Shown: positions 1 through 7,589 of the stretch, in pieces | Layout of the letters: the number at the start of each line of letters is the position of its first letter | Numbering within the stretch: position 1 is the stretch's first letter | DNA from: Paenibacillus piri | GTDB lineage: Bacteria > Bacillota > Bacilli > Paenibacillales > NBRC-103111 | DNA length: 64,000 nucleotides | Direction: 5' to 3' | NCBI RefSeq assembly: GCF_004354045.1 | Contig: NZ_SMRT01000016.1 | Location: forward strand, 124,001 to 188,000 | The notes under the pieces: model-generated | The model's input: only the letters and a program-made list of their open reading frames with translations | Told to the model about the DNA's origin: nothing | Databases searched by the model: none | Position numbers and translations under genes: made by a program

Positions 1-749
1 ACGTTCGAGTTTTCCAAAAAGCCTTGTCTCATCGTGATCGGATCAATTGAATTATTCGTGTCGTCAACCGTTTGCAGCACTTCTTCACGATTCGCTATTC
101 CGGTCGGCAATTGATACAGATTGTCTCCCAATTCCTGGAGCAGCTGCGGCCGGATAACGCGAACAAGCTTGATTTGGCCCGCTTCAACGGGCGGAGATGT
201 CTTGTCCAAATTACTGGAAGCGAGTATTCTGCCATCGATTTGAATCTGAACGCTATGATCGGCAGGAATGCGGACGGGGTTATTGTCAGCGCCCATCACA
301 TACTGTCCGTCCTTGGTTGTTAGAAACAGGTCCGGGTCGGCCGGATCGTTCGAAGGACTCGTTTCAAAGGAACCGTTACGCGTCCAAAGCGTCTGCGGTA
401 CCGGGTTATTGTTTGCGTCACGAGTAAACGTATTAATCTCAAACAAGCCATTACCTTCAATGGCAACATCCAAGGGGCTTTCCGTAGCCTGTAAAGATCC
501 TTGCGTCATATTGAGCTGCGCTTGAACGAGTCTGGCCCCCCAGCCTTGGTTATAACCTAATGGGGATAGACGACCTTCCTTGACAAAGCCTTTCGGCTGC
601 TGCTTGACGCTGGTCAGTACGTCCTGGAACGAAGCTTCTTTGCGCTTATAGCCTGTCGTATTCACGTTGGCGATATTGTTGGATAACATATCCAGCTTTT
701 GCTGCAGTGCGTGCATGGATACGGATGAGTTGATCATCGAATGGTTCAT
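1..749 (-). CDS. flhP: Flagellar hook-basal body protein FlhP, C-terminus outside window
   Basis: Partial gene; the frame runs off the left edge without a stop. The translation opens with a basal-body rod signature: helix-forming residues followed by LDMLSNNIANVNTTGYKR, the conserved N-terminal motif of FlgB/C/F/G rod and hook proteins. Later segments (SPLDVAIEGNGLFEI, YVMGADNNPVRIP) fit the FlgF/FlgG-like family. It follows flhO, as in the Bacillus subtilis mbl-flhO-flhP order, which supports the name FlhP. The product is exported by the flagellar type III apparatus and builds the distal rod or hook base. The ATG at 747-749 is chosen because GGAGGAGG precedes it; a three-unit stem-loop array abuts that ribosome site. 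Confidence 0.9.
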   Translation of the reverse strand, partial: MNHSMINSSVSMHALQQKLDMLSNNIANVNTTGYKRKEASFQDVLTSVKQQPKGFVKEGRLSPLGYNQGWGARLVQAQLNMTQGSLQATESPLDVAIEGNGLFEINTFTRDANNNPVPQTLWTRNGSFETSPSNDPADPDLFLTTKDGQYVMGADNNPVRIPADHSVQIQIDGRILASSNLDKTSPPVEAGQIKLVRVIRPQLLQELGDNLYQLPTGIANREEVLQTVDDTNNSIDPITMRQGFLENSN

Positions 750-761
750 GTGTCCTCCTCC

Positions 762-876
762 AAGTTTCGCTAATGCGAAACTGCTTCGTAAGCATCTGCT
801 GTTAAGTTTCACTTTAGCGAAACCGCTTCGTAAGCATCCGCTGAGTTTCGCTAAAGCGAAACTGACTTCGTAAGCC
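762..876 (-). repeat. Three-unit stem-loop array in the flhO-flhP spacer
   Basis: Three tandem units, read on the plus strand as AGTTTCGC-loop-GCGAAACT (or a variant) followed by a G/GA-CTTCGTAAGC linker. Each can fold into an 8-10 bp stem-loop in the minus-strand transcript. The last hairpin ends a few bases before the flhP ribosome binding site. It belongs to the same family as the arrays at 15507-15638, 21549-21652 and 24014-24118. Confidence 0.8.
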
Positions 877-892
877 AAATACAAAGTTTACG

Positions 893-1792
893 CTACACCC
901 GTCCGACTTCGTTGGCAGCCTTGTCCATACTGCGGTCATAAAATTGGATAACCTTCTGGTTCGCCTCGTAGGCCCGAAGCGCCGACATCAGGTCAACCAT
1001 CGATTGGCTCGAATCCACATTCGAACGCTCCACATATCCTTGCCTAATCTCCACCTGATCGTCCACCGTAGTCGCGCGCGCCAGTCCTTCCTCCCCTGGA
1101 ATCAGGCGGTAAAGGCCGTTGCCTTCGCGAACCAGATGGTTCGGATCCTCAATGCGGCTAATAAGCAGACTCATCGGCTGATTGTTAGCTGTTTGAATAG
1201 GTATTCCGTCCTCGTTCGTGAACTGTCCCTGCTTGGTTATATGAAAGTTGCTAATAGGCGTCTGCGTGACAGGATCAATAAGCAGAATCGGCTGGCCGTC
1301 GCTGCCGATGACCCGATAGCCGTCAGGCGTAATCAGCTGGCCGGTACCGTCGACGGAAAACTTTCCGTTCAACGTGTATCTCTGCTCGCCATCCGCATTT
1401 TCAACCGTAAAAAAAGCTTGGGGCTGAATAACCCGTTGACCGTTCGCATCCACATACTTGCCGGATGCATCGAATGCTGCGCCGGCAATTTGAATGTTCG
1501 AGATGAGTGCAAAATCGAACGGATTGTGCGTCTCTTGAATATCGCCCTGCGCATGAACGGAGACGTTCTCCTCCGCCATAACGCCGGTATTCAGGCGGCC
1601 GATCGGAACCGATCCGGGCTCGCCCTGACCGCTGCGCACCCGCGAGATGAGCATCTCCGGAAACGAACGGTTAATTCCGTTGCCCTGCTTGAACCCGGGT
1701 GTATTCACATTGGCTATATTGTTGGTGACGATATCATGCTTGCGCTGCTGCGAAATCATACCGGATGCAGCCGTGTACAGCCCTCTTAGCAT
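893..1792 (-). CDS. flhO: Flagellar hook-basal body protein FlhO (FlgG-like)
   Basis: 299 residues, full length for the FlgF/FlgG-like rod family. The N-terminus MLRGLYTAASGMISQQ plus IVTNNIANVNTPGFKQ is the rod signature. The C-terminus (ERSNVDSSQSMVDLMSALRA followed by YEANQKVIQFYDRSMDKA) is the matching C-terminal helix that packs with it in the rod. The product is secreted by the flagellar export apparatus to form the distal rod. It lies 42 bp downstream of mbl and upstream of flhP, the B. subtilis arrangement. In B. subtilis these two genes are flagellar genes physically linked to the cell-shape gene mbl. Confidence 0.93.
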   Translation of the reverse strand: MLRGLYTAASGMISQQRKHDIVTNNIANVNTPGFKQGNGINRSFPEMLISRVRSGQGEPGSVPIGRLNTGVMAEENVSVHAQGDIQETHNPFDFALISNIQIAGAAFDASGKYVDANGQRVIQPQAFFTVENADGEQRYTLNGKFSVDGTGQLITPDGYRVIGSDGQPILLIDPVTQTPISNFHITKQGQFTNEDGIPIQTANNQPMSLLISRIEDPNHLVREGNGLYRLIPGEEGLARATTVDDQVEIRQGYVERSNVDSSQSMVDLMSALRAYEANQKVIQFYDRSMDKAANEVGRV

Positions 1793-1834
1793 TACTACAA
1801 TCCTCCCCAGCGTCGGCGTTATAGAACGGTTCTA

Positions 1835-2833
1835 TTAAAATTTACGCTTCGATACTTTATCCAGGTTGTCCAGCATAATGCCGGTTCCGTTAACAACGCA
1901 ATGCATCGGATCTTCTGCGATCAGCACCGGCACCTTAAGCTCGTCCGCCAACAATTGGTCGATGCCGTGCAGCAGCGCGCCGCCGCCGGTCAGGATGACG
2001 CCGCGATCAATAATATCCGCGGACAGCTCGGGAGGCGTACGCTCCAATACGGTTTTAGCCGAAGCTACGATCGAGGACACAGGATCCCATAACGCCTCGT
2101 GGATTTCTTCCGAATTGATGGTTATTGTCAACGGCAGCCCGCTCACCATATCTCTGCCGCGAATATCCATCGTCTCTCTCCGGCCGTTCGGATAGACGGT
2201 TCCGATTTTGACCTTAATGTCTTCCGAGGTCCGCTCACCGATCAACAATTTATATTTGTTCTTGATGTATTTCATAATGGCCGAGTCGAACTTGTCCCCC
2301 GCGACTTTAATAGAGGAGGAGGTGACGATATCGCCCATCGATAAGACGGCTACGTCCGTCGTCCCTCCACCGATATCCACGACCATATTCCCGCTTGGCT
2401 GGAATATATCCATCCCTGCGCCGATGGCAGCAGCTTTAGGCTCCTCTTCCAGAAACACCTCTCGTGCCCCGCTCCGTTCCGCCGCTTCGCGAATCGCCTT
2501 CTGCTCAACGGATGTAATATTGGTCGGAGCGCAGATCAAAATTCTCGGGTGACTGTACCACCTCTTGCCGCCTACCTTGTTTATGAAATGCTTCAGCATA
2601 ATTTCCGTAATTTCAAAATCGGCAATTACGCCATCCTTAAGCGGGCGAATAGCTACGATATTCCCCGGCGTACGCCCGACCATGCGGAACGCTTCTTCGC
2701 CGACAGCCAACACCCGCTTCGTATCGCTTTCAATAGCGACGACGGACGGCTCATCCAGAACAACACCGCGTCCCTTTACATGAATCAGGACGTTAGCTGT
2801 CCCCAGATCGATGCCAATATCCTTGCTTAACAT
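1835..2833 (-). CDS. mbl: MreB-like cell-shape actin Mbl
   Basis: 332 residues, normal for MreB/Mbl. Actin-fold signatures are visible: phosphate-1 loop IGIDLGTANVLIHVKGRG at the N-terminus, EEPKAAAIGAG, phosphate-2 loop MVVDIGGGTTDVAVLS and adenosine motif GVILTGGGALLHGID. The protein polymerises on the inner membrane face and steers lateral-wall synthesis during elongation. Position between spoIIID and flhO matches B. subtilis mbl rather than mreB, which sits with mreCD. A GGAGGAAC ribosome site precedes the ATG. Confidence 0.95.
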   Translation of the reverse strand: MLSKDIGIDLGTANVLIHVKGRGVVLDEPSVVAIESDTKRVLAVGEEAFRMVGRTPGNIVAIRPLKDGVIADFEITEIMLKHFINKVGGKRWYSHPRILICAPTNITSVEQKAIREAAERSGAREVFLEEEPKAAAIGAGMDIFQPSGNMVVDIGGGTTDVAVLSMGDIVTSSSIKVAGDKFDSAIMKYIKNKYKLLIGERTSEDIKVKIGTVYPNGRRETMDIRGRDMVSGLPLTITINSEEIHEALWDPVSSIVASAKTVLERTPPELSADIIDRGVILTGGGALLHGIDQLLADELKVPVLIAEDPMHCVVNGTGIMLDNLDKVSKRKF

Positions 2834-3022
2834 TGAATAGTTCCTCCCTAAACAAAACCGTCCATCCTAAAAAAAGAAGCGGTACTCCATATATTATCAA
2901 TTATAAGTAAATTCGCTATTAATTTGCAAAATCCTCTTTTTTTATCCTACAATTTCGACAAATATCGTTTTGCCGTTTCGGTTCGGACAGGTGCGGAACG
3001 CTTCATTCGGTAAAGCATGCTG

Positions 3023-3310
3023 CTACTTTGCCGTAACCAGCTTTTCCTGCGCTTTTGGATTACGCGTCTTCCGGTATTTGATCTTGGTCGCTTCCCCGCC
3101 CCGGAGGTGCCGGATCGACTTGTGGTATTCCAAAATGTGCTTGACTTGATTCGCCAAATCAGGATTTATCTCAGGCAATCTTTCGGTCAAATCCTTGTGC
3201 ACCGTACTTTTGGAAACACCGAATTCTTTCGCGATCGTGCGAACCGTATGCTTCGTTTCCACAAGGCAACGACCGATTTTGATGGTCCGCTCTTTGATGT
3301 AATCGTGCAC
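3023..3310 (-). CDS. spoIIID: Sporulation transcription factor SpoIIID
   Basis: About 95 residues, matching the roughly 93 of the B. subtilis protein. It has a DeoR/SpoIIID helix-turn-helix (TIAKEFGVSKSTVHKDLTER) and a basic C-terminal helix (HLRGGEATKIKYRKTRNPKA) that contacts DNA. The GTG at 3308-3310 (V-HDYIKERTIKIG) is chosen because GGAGG lies a suitable distance upstream and homologues begin MHDYIKERT; an ATG 36 bp further upstream only extends the frame. It regulates sigma-E genes in the mother cell. It sits between spoIIQ and mbl, as in Bacillus. Confidence 0.95.
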   Translation of the reverse strand: MHDYIKERTIKIGRCLVETKHTVRTIAKEFGVSKSTVHKDLTERLPEINPDLANQVKHILEYHKSIRHLRGGEATKIKYRKTRNPKAQEKLVTAK

Positions 3311-3474
3311 TCCCCTCGCCTCCCTACTCGAGTTAGTTTGGTACATTATATGAGGGGCGTTTACTTATATTCTTTGTTTCCAAGCCTGACAAGCTTTAGA
3401 AACCACAATTATTTTCAAGGACAAGCCATAAATGCGTATTTTTATACCAGTTTAAACGGCTTCGCTATCCTTAA

Positions 3475-3520
3475 GGACAGGTGCGTTTGTCAAGGTTGAG
3501 CGAAGCAAAGTATAGAGCTT
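3475..3520. repeat. Copy 1 of a ~46-bp dispersed intergenic repeat
   Basis: The stretch from GGACAGGTGCGTTTGTCAA through CGAAGCAAAGTATAG recurs with small gaps at 31494-31540. Both copies sit just beyond a minus-strand terminator (of spoIIQ here, of glyA there). No gene is visible in it. Confidence 0.6.
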
Positions 3521-3536
3521 ATACTTTCCGGTAACC

Positions 3537-3565
3537 AAAAAAAGAGGGGGCGTACATACGCCCCC
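3537..3565 (-). terminator. Intrinsic terminator of spoIIQ
   Basis: On the minus strand a GGGGGCGT stem, short loop and ACGCCCCC arm is followed by TCTTTTTTT. It lies 21 bp after the spoIIQ stop. Confidence 0.85.
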
Positions 3566-3585
3566 CGGCCTTTGCCATCCTGAAA

Positions 3586-4311
3586 TTAATGTTCTGCGAA
3601 GAACTGCTCCGGATTAACGGATTGCCCGTTCTCCCCTTGCCTTACCTCGAAATGGAGGTGAACGCCCTGATCCTTCTCCAGCTCATTGCGGCCTGCTTTG
3701 GCGATCACATCGCCGGCTTTTACTTCAGCGTCTTTCGCGACTTTCACATCGGCCAAGCTTTGATACACAGTGACAAGGCCGTTGCTGTGCGTAATTTCAA
3801 CCAAATTGCCGACGACCGGATTTTTTTCCACCGCCGTCACCTTTCCGCTCATGGCAGCCAAGACATCGAATGCGGTATTGTCATGCTTGGCATAATCCAT
3901 ACCCATATGCGGCGTGAACGTATCGCCATATTCGACCATGGCGGCTTGGCGCACTTCATTGGACGCTTTGCTGTCAAAGAACGGCAGAATCACATCCAGA
4001 TCTTTTTCCTTGAACGGGTGCTGCATCGTTTCCGTAACCGTATTGACGGCTACCGCATCCGGCTTGTTGACATTATCCGTTACTGTGGTTTTACTTTGGA
4101 TCCCGAACTCTCCATCGAGAGCCGACTTACCGGCATCCTGGTAGACCCACATTAACGTTAAGATAATTGCCGCGGCTGCCATGTACGTTGCAGGAAATAC
4201 CCATTTCTTCGCCAAAAACCGTTTCCAGGAAAAAGATGGACTGCTTTGCGCTCCCTCGTTGGTTTTAGGAGCTTCTTCATTGGTCTGTAAATCTTTCTTT
4301 TGATCATTCAT
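3586..4311 (-). CDS. spoIIQ: Stage II sporulation protein SpoIIQ, LytM/M23 domain
   Basis: 241 residues: cytoplasmic head (1-38), one membrane segment (about 39-57), and an extracytoplasmic LytM/M23 peptidase-like domain (about 125-235). SpoIIQ sits in the forespore membrane and binds mother-cell SpoIIIAH to form the channel needed for engulfment and sigma-G activity. The domain shows HxxxD (His135, Asp139) and HxH (His218, His220), the full zinc-ligand set; the B. subtilis protein is known as degenerate in its first histidine. It lies between spoIID and spoIIID, typical sporulation context. Its own terminator follows. Confidence 0.92.
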   Translation of the reverse strand: MNDQKKDLQTNEEAPKTNEGAQSSPSFSWKRFLAKKWVFPATYMAAAAIILTLMWVYQDAGKSALDGEFGIQSKTTVTDNVNKPDAVAVNTVTETMQHPFKEKDLDVILPFFDSKASNEVRQAAMVEYGDTFTPHMGMDYAKHDNTAFDVLAAMSGKVTAVEKNPVVGNLVEITHSNGLVTVYQSLADVKVAKDAEVKAGDVIAKAGRNELEKDQGVHLHFEVRQGENGQSVNPEQFFAEH

Positions 4312-4378
4312 AGATTTATCACCTCGCTAACCATTGTTGCCACGGTTACGAGTTTTATACGCGAGGCGATCTATTTTT

Positions 4379-5416
4379 TTAGAAACTTTTACCTTTTACT
4401 AGTTTTGAGGCTCTGTCTATTCCGATGCCGGTATAAAAATATTTGACAATCTCATCGGCTTTACGTCCCTGCTGCGCCATCCCGTTGGCCCCCCACTGGC
4501 TCATGCCGACGCCATGCCCGTAGCCAAACGTCGTAATCAGCAAATCCGTTCCTTTCCAGCTCCATTCGAAATGGGAGGAATTCAGGCCAAGGCGCTCGCG
4601 AACCTCACGACCTGTGAATGATTTGCCCGCTATGACCACTCTTTTGACACGATGGCCCTTCGTCATCTCCATGATCTTCATTCCGCTGCGACTGTTGGTG
4701 GAAACCGGAACGATCCCCGGGGTCCCCAGCTTGCGCTGAAGCTCCTTGTAAGAAACGGTGACCGTTTCTTTATAACGCGGGGACAGCTTCATATCCCATG
4801 GACTGGGAACGCTCCGCAAGTAAGGAATATATTCGTTCCAATAGTCCTCCGAATTTTCGGTATAGCCGTTGCTCGTCGAAAAAAAAGTCGCTTGAATCGG
4901 TTTGCCGTCATAGGTCAAAATCAGATCCCTGGTTTCGTCCACTGCACGGTTCAGTTTGTCCGAATTCGCAGCGTAAACCTCTCCCCACTTGGCTTTGAGT
5001 TCCTCGTCCGATATGTAAGCTTGATGCGCCACCGTGTCGGTCACCCAGGCTCCCGATACCGGCACGTTGCTCGTATCCTGCTCTATCATTCGCCGAATGA
5101 TATAGGTTCTTGCGGCCATGGCCTGCGCTTTCATCGCCTCCAGCTCAAACTCTATCGGCATTTCCGCGGCTAATACACCTCTCACATATTGATCGAGCGG
5201 CAGCTGCACCACTTTTTGCTGCTTGCTCATATAAACCGGGATTTGCAGAGCCGGTTGTCCGGCCGTCTCGCTCTGCCGGGAGTCTGATGCCGGCTGCAGG
5301 CTTGAGGGCGATGGAGAAGGCGGGCTTTTTACAAGAATAGAAGGAACAATTACAACTACGGCAACAAAACTGGACAGGCAGATCGCCGCCCATCGGATCA
5401 TCTTCTTTTTGTCCAT
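4379..5416 (-). CDS. spoIID: Stage II sporulation protein SpoIID
   Basis: About 345 residues from the ATG at 5414-5416, preferred over one 27 bp upstream because GGAGGAACCGAG precedes it. An N-terminal membrane anchor (MIRWAAICLSSFVAVVVIV) leads into a SpoIID/LytB domain with LPLDQYVRGVLAAEMP, EAMKAQAMAARTYIIRR and GYGHGVGMSQWGANGMAQQG. SpoIID is a lytic transglycosylase that works with SpoIIP and SpoIIM to thin septal peptidoglycan and drive engulfment. It is separated from murA by a terminator and followed by spoIIQ. Confidence 0.94.
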   Translation of the reverse strand: MDKKKMIRWAAICLSSFVAVVVIVPSILVKSPPSPSPSSLQPASDSRQSETAGQPALQIPVYMSKQQKVVQLPLDQYVRGVLAAEMPIEFELEAMKAQAMAARTYIIRRMIEQDTSNVPVSGAWVTDTVAHQAYISDEELKAKWGEVYAANSDKLNRAVDETRDLILTYDGKPIQATFFSTSNGYTENSEDYWNEYIPYLRSVPSPWDMKLSPRYKETVTVSYKELQRKLGTPGIVPVSTNSRSGMKIMEMTKGHRVKRVVIAGKSFTGREVRERLGLNSSHFEWSWKGTDLLITTFGYGHGVGMSQWGANGMAQQGRKADEIVKYFYTGIGIDRASKLVKGKSF

Positions 5417-5525
5417 CTCGGTTCCTCCGTCTTCTGCAGGCATGGATGTTCTGTGAAGGTATCTTTACAGGTAACATCATCATATGAACCGAAAAGATAG
5501 AATAGAACCCGGACATAGAAAAGAT

Positions 5526-5552
5526 GAGACTCTCCGGAATCCGCAGAGTCTC
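5526..5552 (-). terminator. Intrinsic terminator of murA
   Basis: The minus strand reads GAGACTCT, an 11-nt loop, AGAGTCTC, then ATCTTTTCT. It is placed 37 bp after the murA stop and before spoIID. Confidence 0.75.
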
Positions 5553-5588
5553 CTCATAGTTTTGTGCTTAATGTCTGTTCGGTTGCGG

Positions 5589-6917
5589 TTACGCCATGCT
5601 TGGGCTGACTGCGAAAATCGAGATCGTTTCCGCCTCGGCTTCTTCAGCGGCCGGCTCGATAGACAGCCGTTGAATATCTGCGCCTAACCCACTCAACTTA
5701 TCCGTAATGTTAACGTATCCGCGATCGATATGATGAATGCCCGTCACTTCGGTCTCGCCTTCCGCGACCAACGCCGCCAAAATGAGTGCCGCTCCGGCTC
5801 TCAGGTCAGTAGCGCATACTTTGGCTCCGCGAAGCCGGCTGCCGCCGCTAATAATCGCCGACCGTCCGTCAACTTTAATCTGCGCATTCATATTCACAAG
5901 CTGCTCGACATGCATGAAGCGGTTTTCAAACACCGTCTCGGTTACAATGCCTGTACCATCCGCCGTCAAAAGAAGCGCCATCATTTGCGACTGCATATCG
6001 GTAGGAAAGCCCGGATACGGCAATGTTTTAACATCGACCGTACGGAGCGGTTTATCGGTAAAGACACGCAAACCGTTCTCATCCTCTTCAATTTGCACGC
6101 CCATTTCCTGCAATTTGGAAATCACCGGCCGCAAATGATCGCCGATCGCGCCTTCAATATAAACATCGCTTTTCGTTATAGCCGCGGCAATCATATATGT
6201 ACCTGCTTCAATTCGATCCGGAATAACCGTATGTACCGTACCCGTCAGCTTCTCAACGCCATCAATGCGAATGAGGCCTGTCCCCGCTCCGCGAATTTTG
6301 GCGCCCATGGCGTTCAAATAGTTCGCCAAATCGACAATTTCCGGCTCCTTCGCCGCATTTTCAATGGTCGTCGTGCCTTCCGCAAGCGAAGCCGCCATCA
6401 TAATATTTTCCGTGGCGCCTACGCTGGCAACATCCAAATAAATTTTGGCGCCCTTGAGCCTGCCGTTTACCCTCGCTTCGATATAGCCTTGGCCCAGCTC
6501 GATTTCCGCTCCCATCGCCTCAAAGCCTTTTAAATGCTGGTCGATGGGCCGGGTACCGATGGCGCAGCCGCCGGGCAGCGATATTCTCGCCTGACCCATG
6601 CGGGTCAATAAAGGTCCCATCACAAGAAAAGATGCCCTCATTTTTCGAACGAGCTCGTAGGAAGCCTCACAGGTTCGGATGCTTTGCGCATTGACGCGTA
6701 TCGTCTCATTTATATATTCAACTTCGACTCCAAGGCTTTCCAAAACCTTATTTATTACAATAACGTCGTCCAGAAGAGGCGCGTCGTAAATCACGCTTTC
6801 TCCATCTATGCCTAATATAGAGGCTGCTATGATCGGCAGAACGGCATTTTTTGCTCCATGTATTCTCACTCTGCCTGACAACCTTCGGCCGCCGCGGACG
6901 ATAATTTTGCTCATCAT
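5589..6917 (-). CDS. murA: UDP-N-acetylglucosamine 1-carboxyvinyltransferase
   Basis: 442 residues. The enzyme transfers enolpyruvate from PEP to UDP-GlcNAc, the first committed step of peptidoglycan synthesis, in the cytoplasm. The N-terminal GAKNAVLPIIAASIL (Lys-Asn) binds substrate, and the catalytic loop LPGGCAIGTRPIDQHLKGF carries the PEP-binding, fosfomycin-sensitive Cys118. The double ATG start follows GGAGGGGGACC. Upstream of spoIID, it corresponds to B. subtilis murAA. A candidate sigma-A promoter lies at 6955-6983. The last 30 residues form an acidic Ala/Glu-rich tail (EPAAEEAEAETISIF). Confidence 0.95.
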   Translation of the reverse strand: MMSKIIVRGGRRLSGRVRIHGAKNAVLPIIAASILGIDGESVIYDAPLLDDVIVINKVLESLGVEVEYINETIRVNAQSIRTCEASYELVRKMRASFLVMGPLLTRMGQARISLPGGCAIGTRPIDQHLKGFEAMGAEIELGQGYIEARVNGRLKGAKIYLDVASVGATENIMMAASLAEGTTTIENAAKEPEIVDLANYLNAMGAKIRGAGTGLIRIDGVEKLTGTVHTVIPDRIEAGTYMIAAAITKSDVYIEGAIGDHLRPVISKLQEMGVQIEEDENGLRVFTDKPLRTVDVKTLPYPGFPTDMQSQMMALLLTADGTGIVTETVFENRFMHVEQLVNMNAQIKVDGRSAIISGGSRLRGAKVCATDLRAGAALILAALVAEGETEVTGIHHIDRGYVNITDKLSGLGADIQRLSIEPAAEEAEAETISIFAVSPSMA

Positions 6918-6954
6918 GGTCCCCCTCCGCGCTGTTTTCTTTGCACACTGTAAC

Positions 6955-6983
6955 AGTTTAGCATTGAACCTTCAGCATGTAAA
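6955..6983 (-). promoter_or_regulatory. Candidate sigma-A promoter for murA
   Basis: On the minus strand TTTACA (6978-6983), a 17-bp spacer and TAAACT (6955-6960) preceded by TG form a plausible extended -10 promoter 40 bp before the murA start. The rest of the 348-bp murA/DUF1146 gap shows no convincing gene; B. subtilis has ywmB at this position. Confidence 0.5.
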
Positions 6984-7264
6984 ATTCATTTTCTGAAAAC
7001 CCGGTCACGATAGTATTCGGAGCCAACCAGGGATTTACAACGGTTGTACTATCCATTGTTGACAATATTCACCTTGGTTATTCGGACAGCCTCAAAAGTC
7101 CGGCGAATAACGGCCCGCTGCGCGGACGGTTCATTCAATCGAATCACGATTGTCCCGATCTCTTGGATGGTACCCGCACAGCGGCTGCCATCCAACGACA
7201 AAGACCGACGCTGTCGCTTCTCCGGACAATTTCCGCCCGTACCGCTCCCTATGCACCGGACGAT

Positions 7265-7516
7265 TTAAAACATCCCCGGAAGCCAGGTGGACCAGTGAAA
7301 ATAATCGATGACAAAACGGGCTACCTGATACCCTAAGGCAATCGATAATAAAATTTGCAGCAGCTTGCTTTGTACGCTCCGCGGACGCCTCATGATTTTT
7401 TCCAATTGGATCTCTTGCAGAGCCCACCACGAGCAGCCGATGCAGATCAGCACAATGACGATATTCAGTAATCCGTTCATCCCCATGGACGCGCTCATTT
7501 GATCTACATAATCCAT
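7265..7516 (-). CDS. DUF1146 family small membrane protein (YwzB-like)
   Basis: 83 residues with two predicted membrane helices (GLLNIVIVLICIGCSWWAL and LLQILLSIALGYQVARFVI) separated by a basic cytoplasmic loop (RRPRSVQSK). Length, topology and the conserved W-W-ALQEIQLEKIMR segment fit DUF1146, represented by B. subtilis YwzB. Its molecular role is unknown. In B. subtilis this gene lies between the atp operon and murAA; here a protease gene and the whole nuo operon separate it from atpC. CAGGGATACGGTT precedes the ATG, a moderate ribosome site. Confidence 0.8.
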   Translation of the reverse strand: MDYVDQMSASMGMNGLLNIVIVLICIGCSWWALQEIQLEKIMRRPRSVQSKLLQILLSIALGYQVARFVIDYFHWSTWLPGMF

Positions 7517-7589
7517 AACCGTATCCCTGCTTTCCTAATAAAAGTACGTTCTCTCTGCCCGCCTGTGGGGAGCGTTCCAGAGCCCAACC

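Noticed and set aside
944..1789. 281-codon plus-strand frame opposite flhO
   Set aside because: Shadow of a clear flagellar rod gene; no ribosome site.
6918..7264. ywmB-like gene or remnant between murA and the DUF1146 gene
   Set aside because: The gap is too short for a ~230-residue YwmB and the open frames there have no ribosome site or recognisable motif; treated as empty apart from a promoter.
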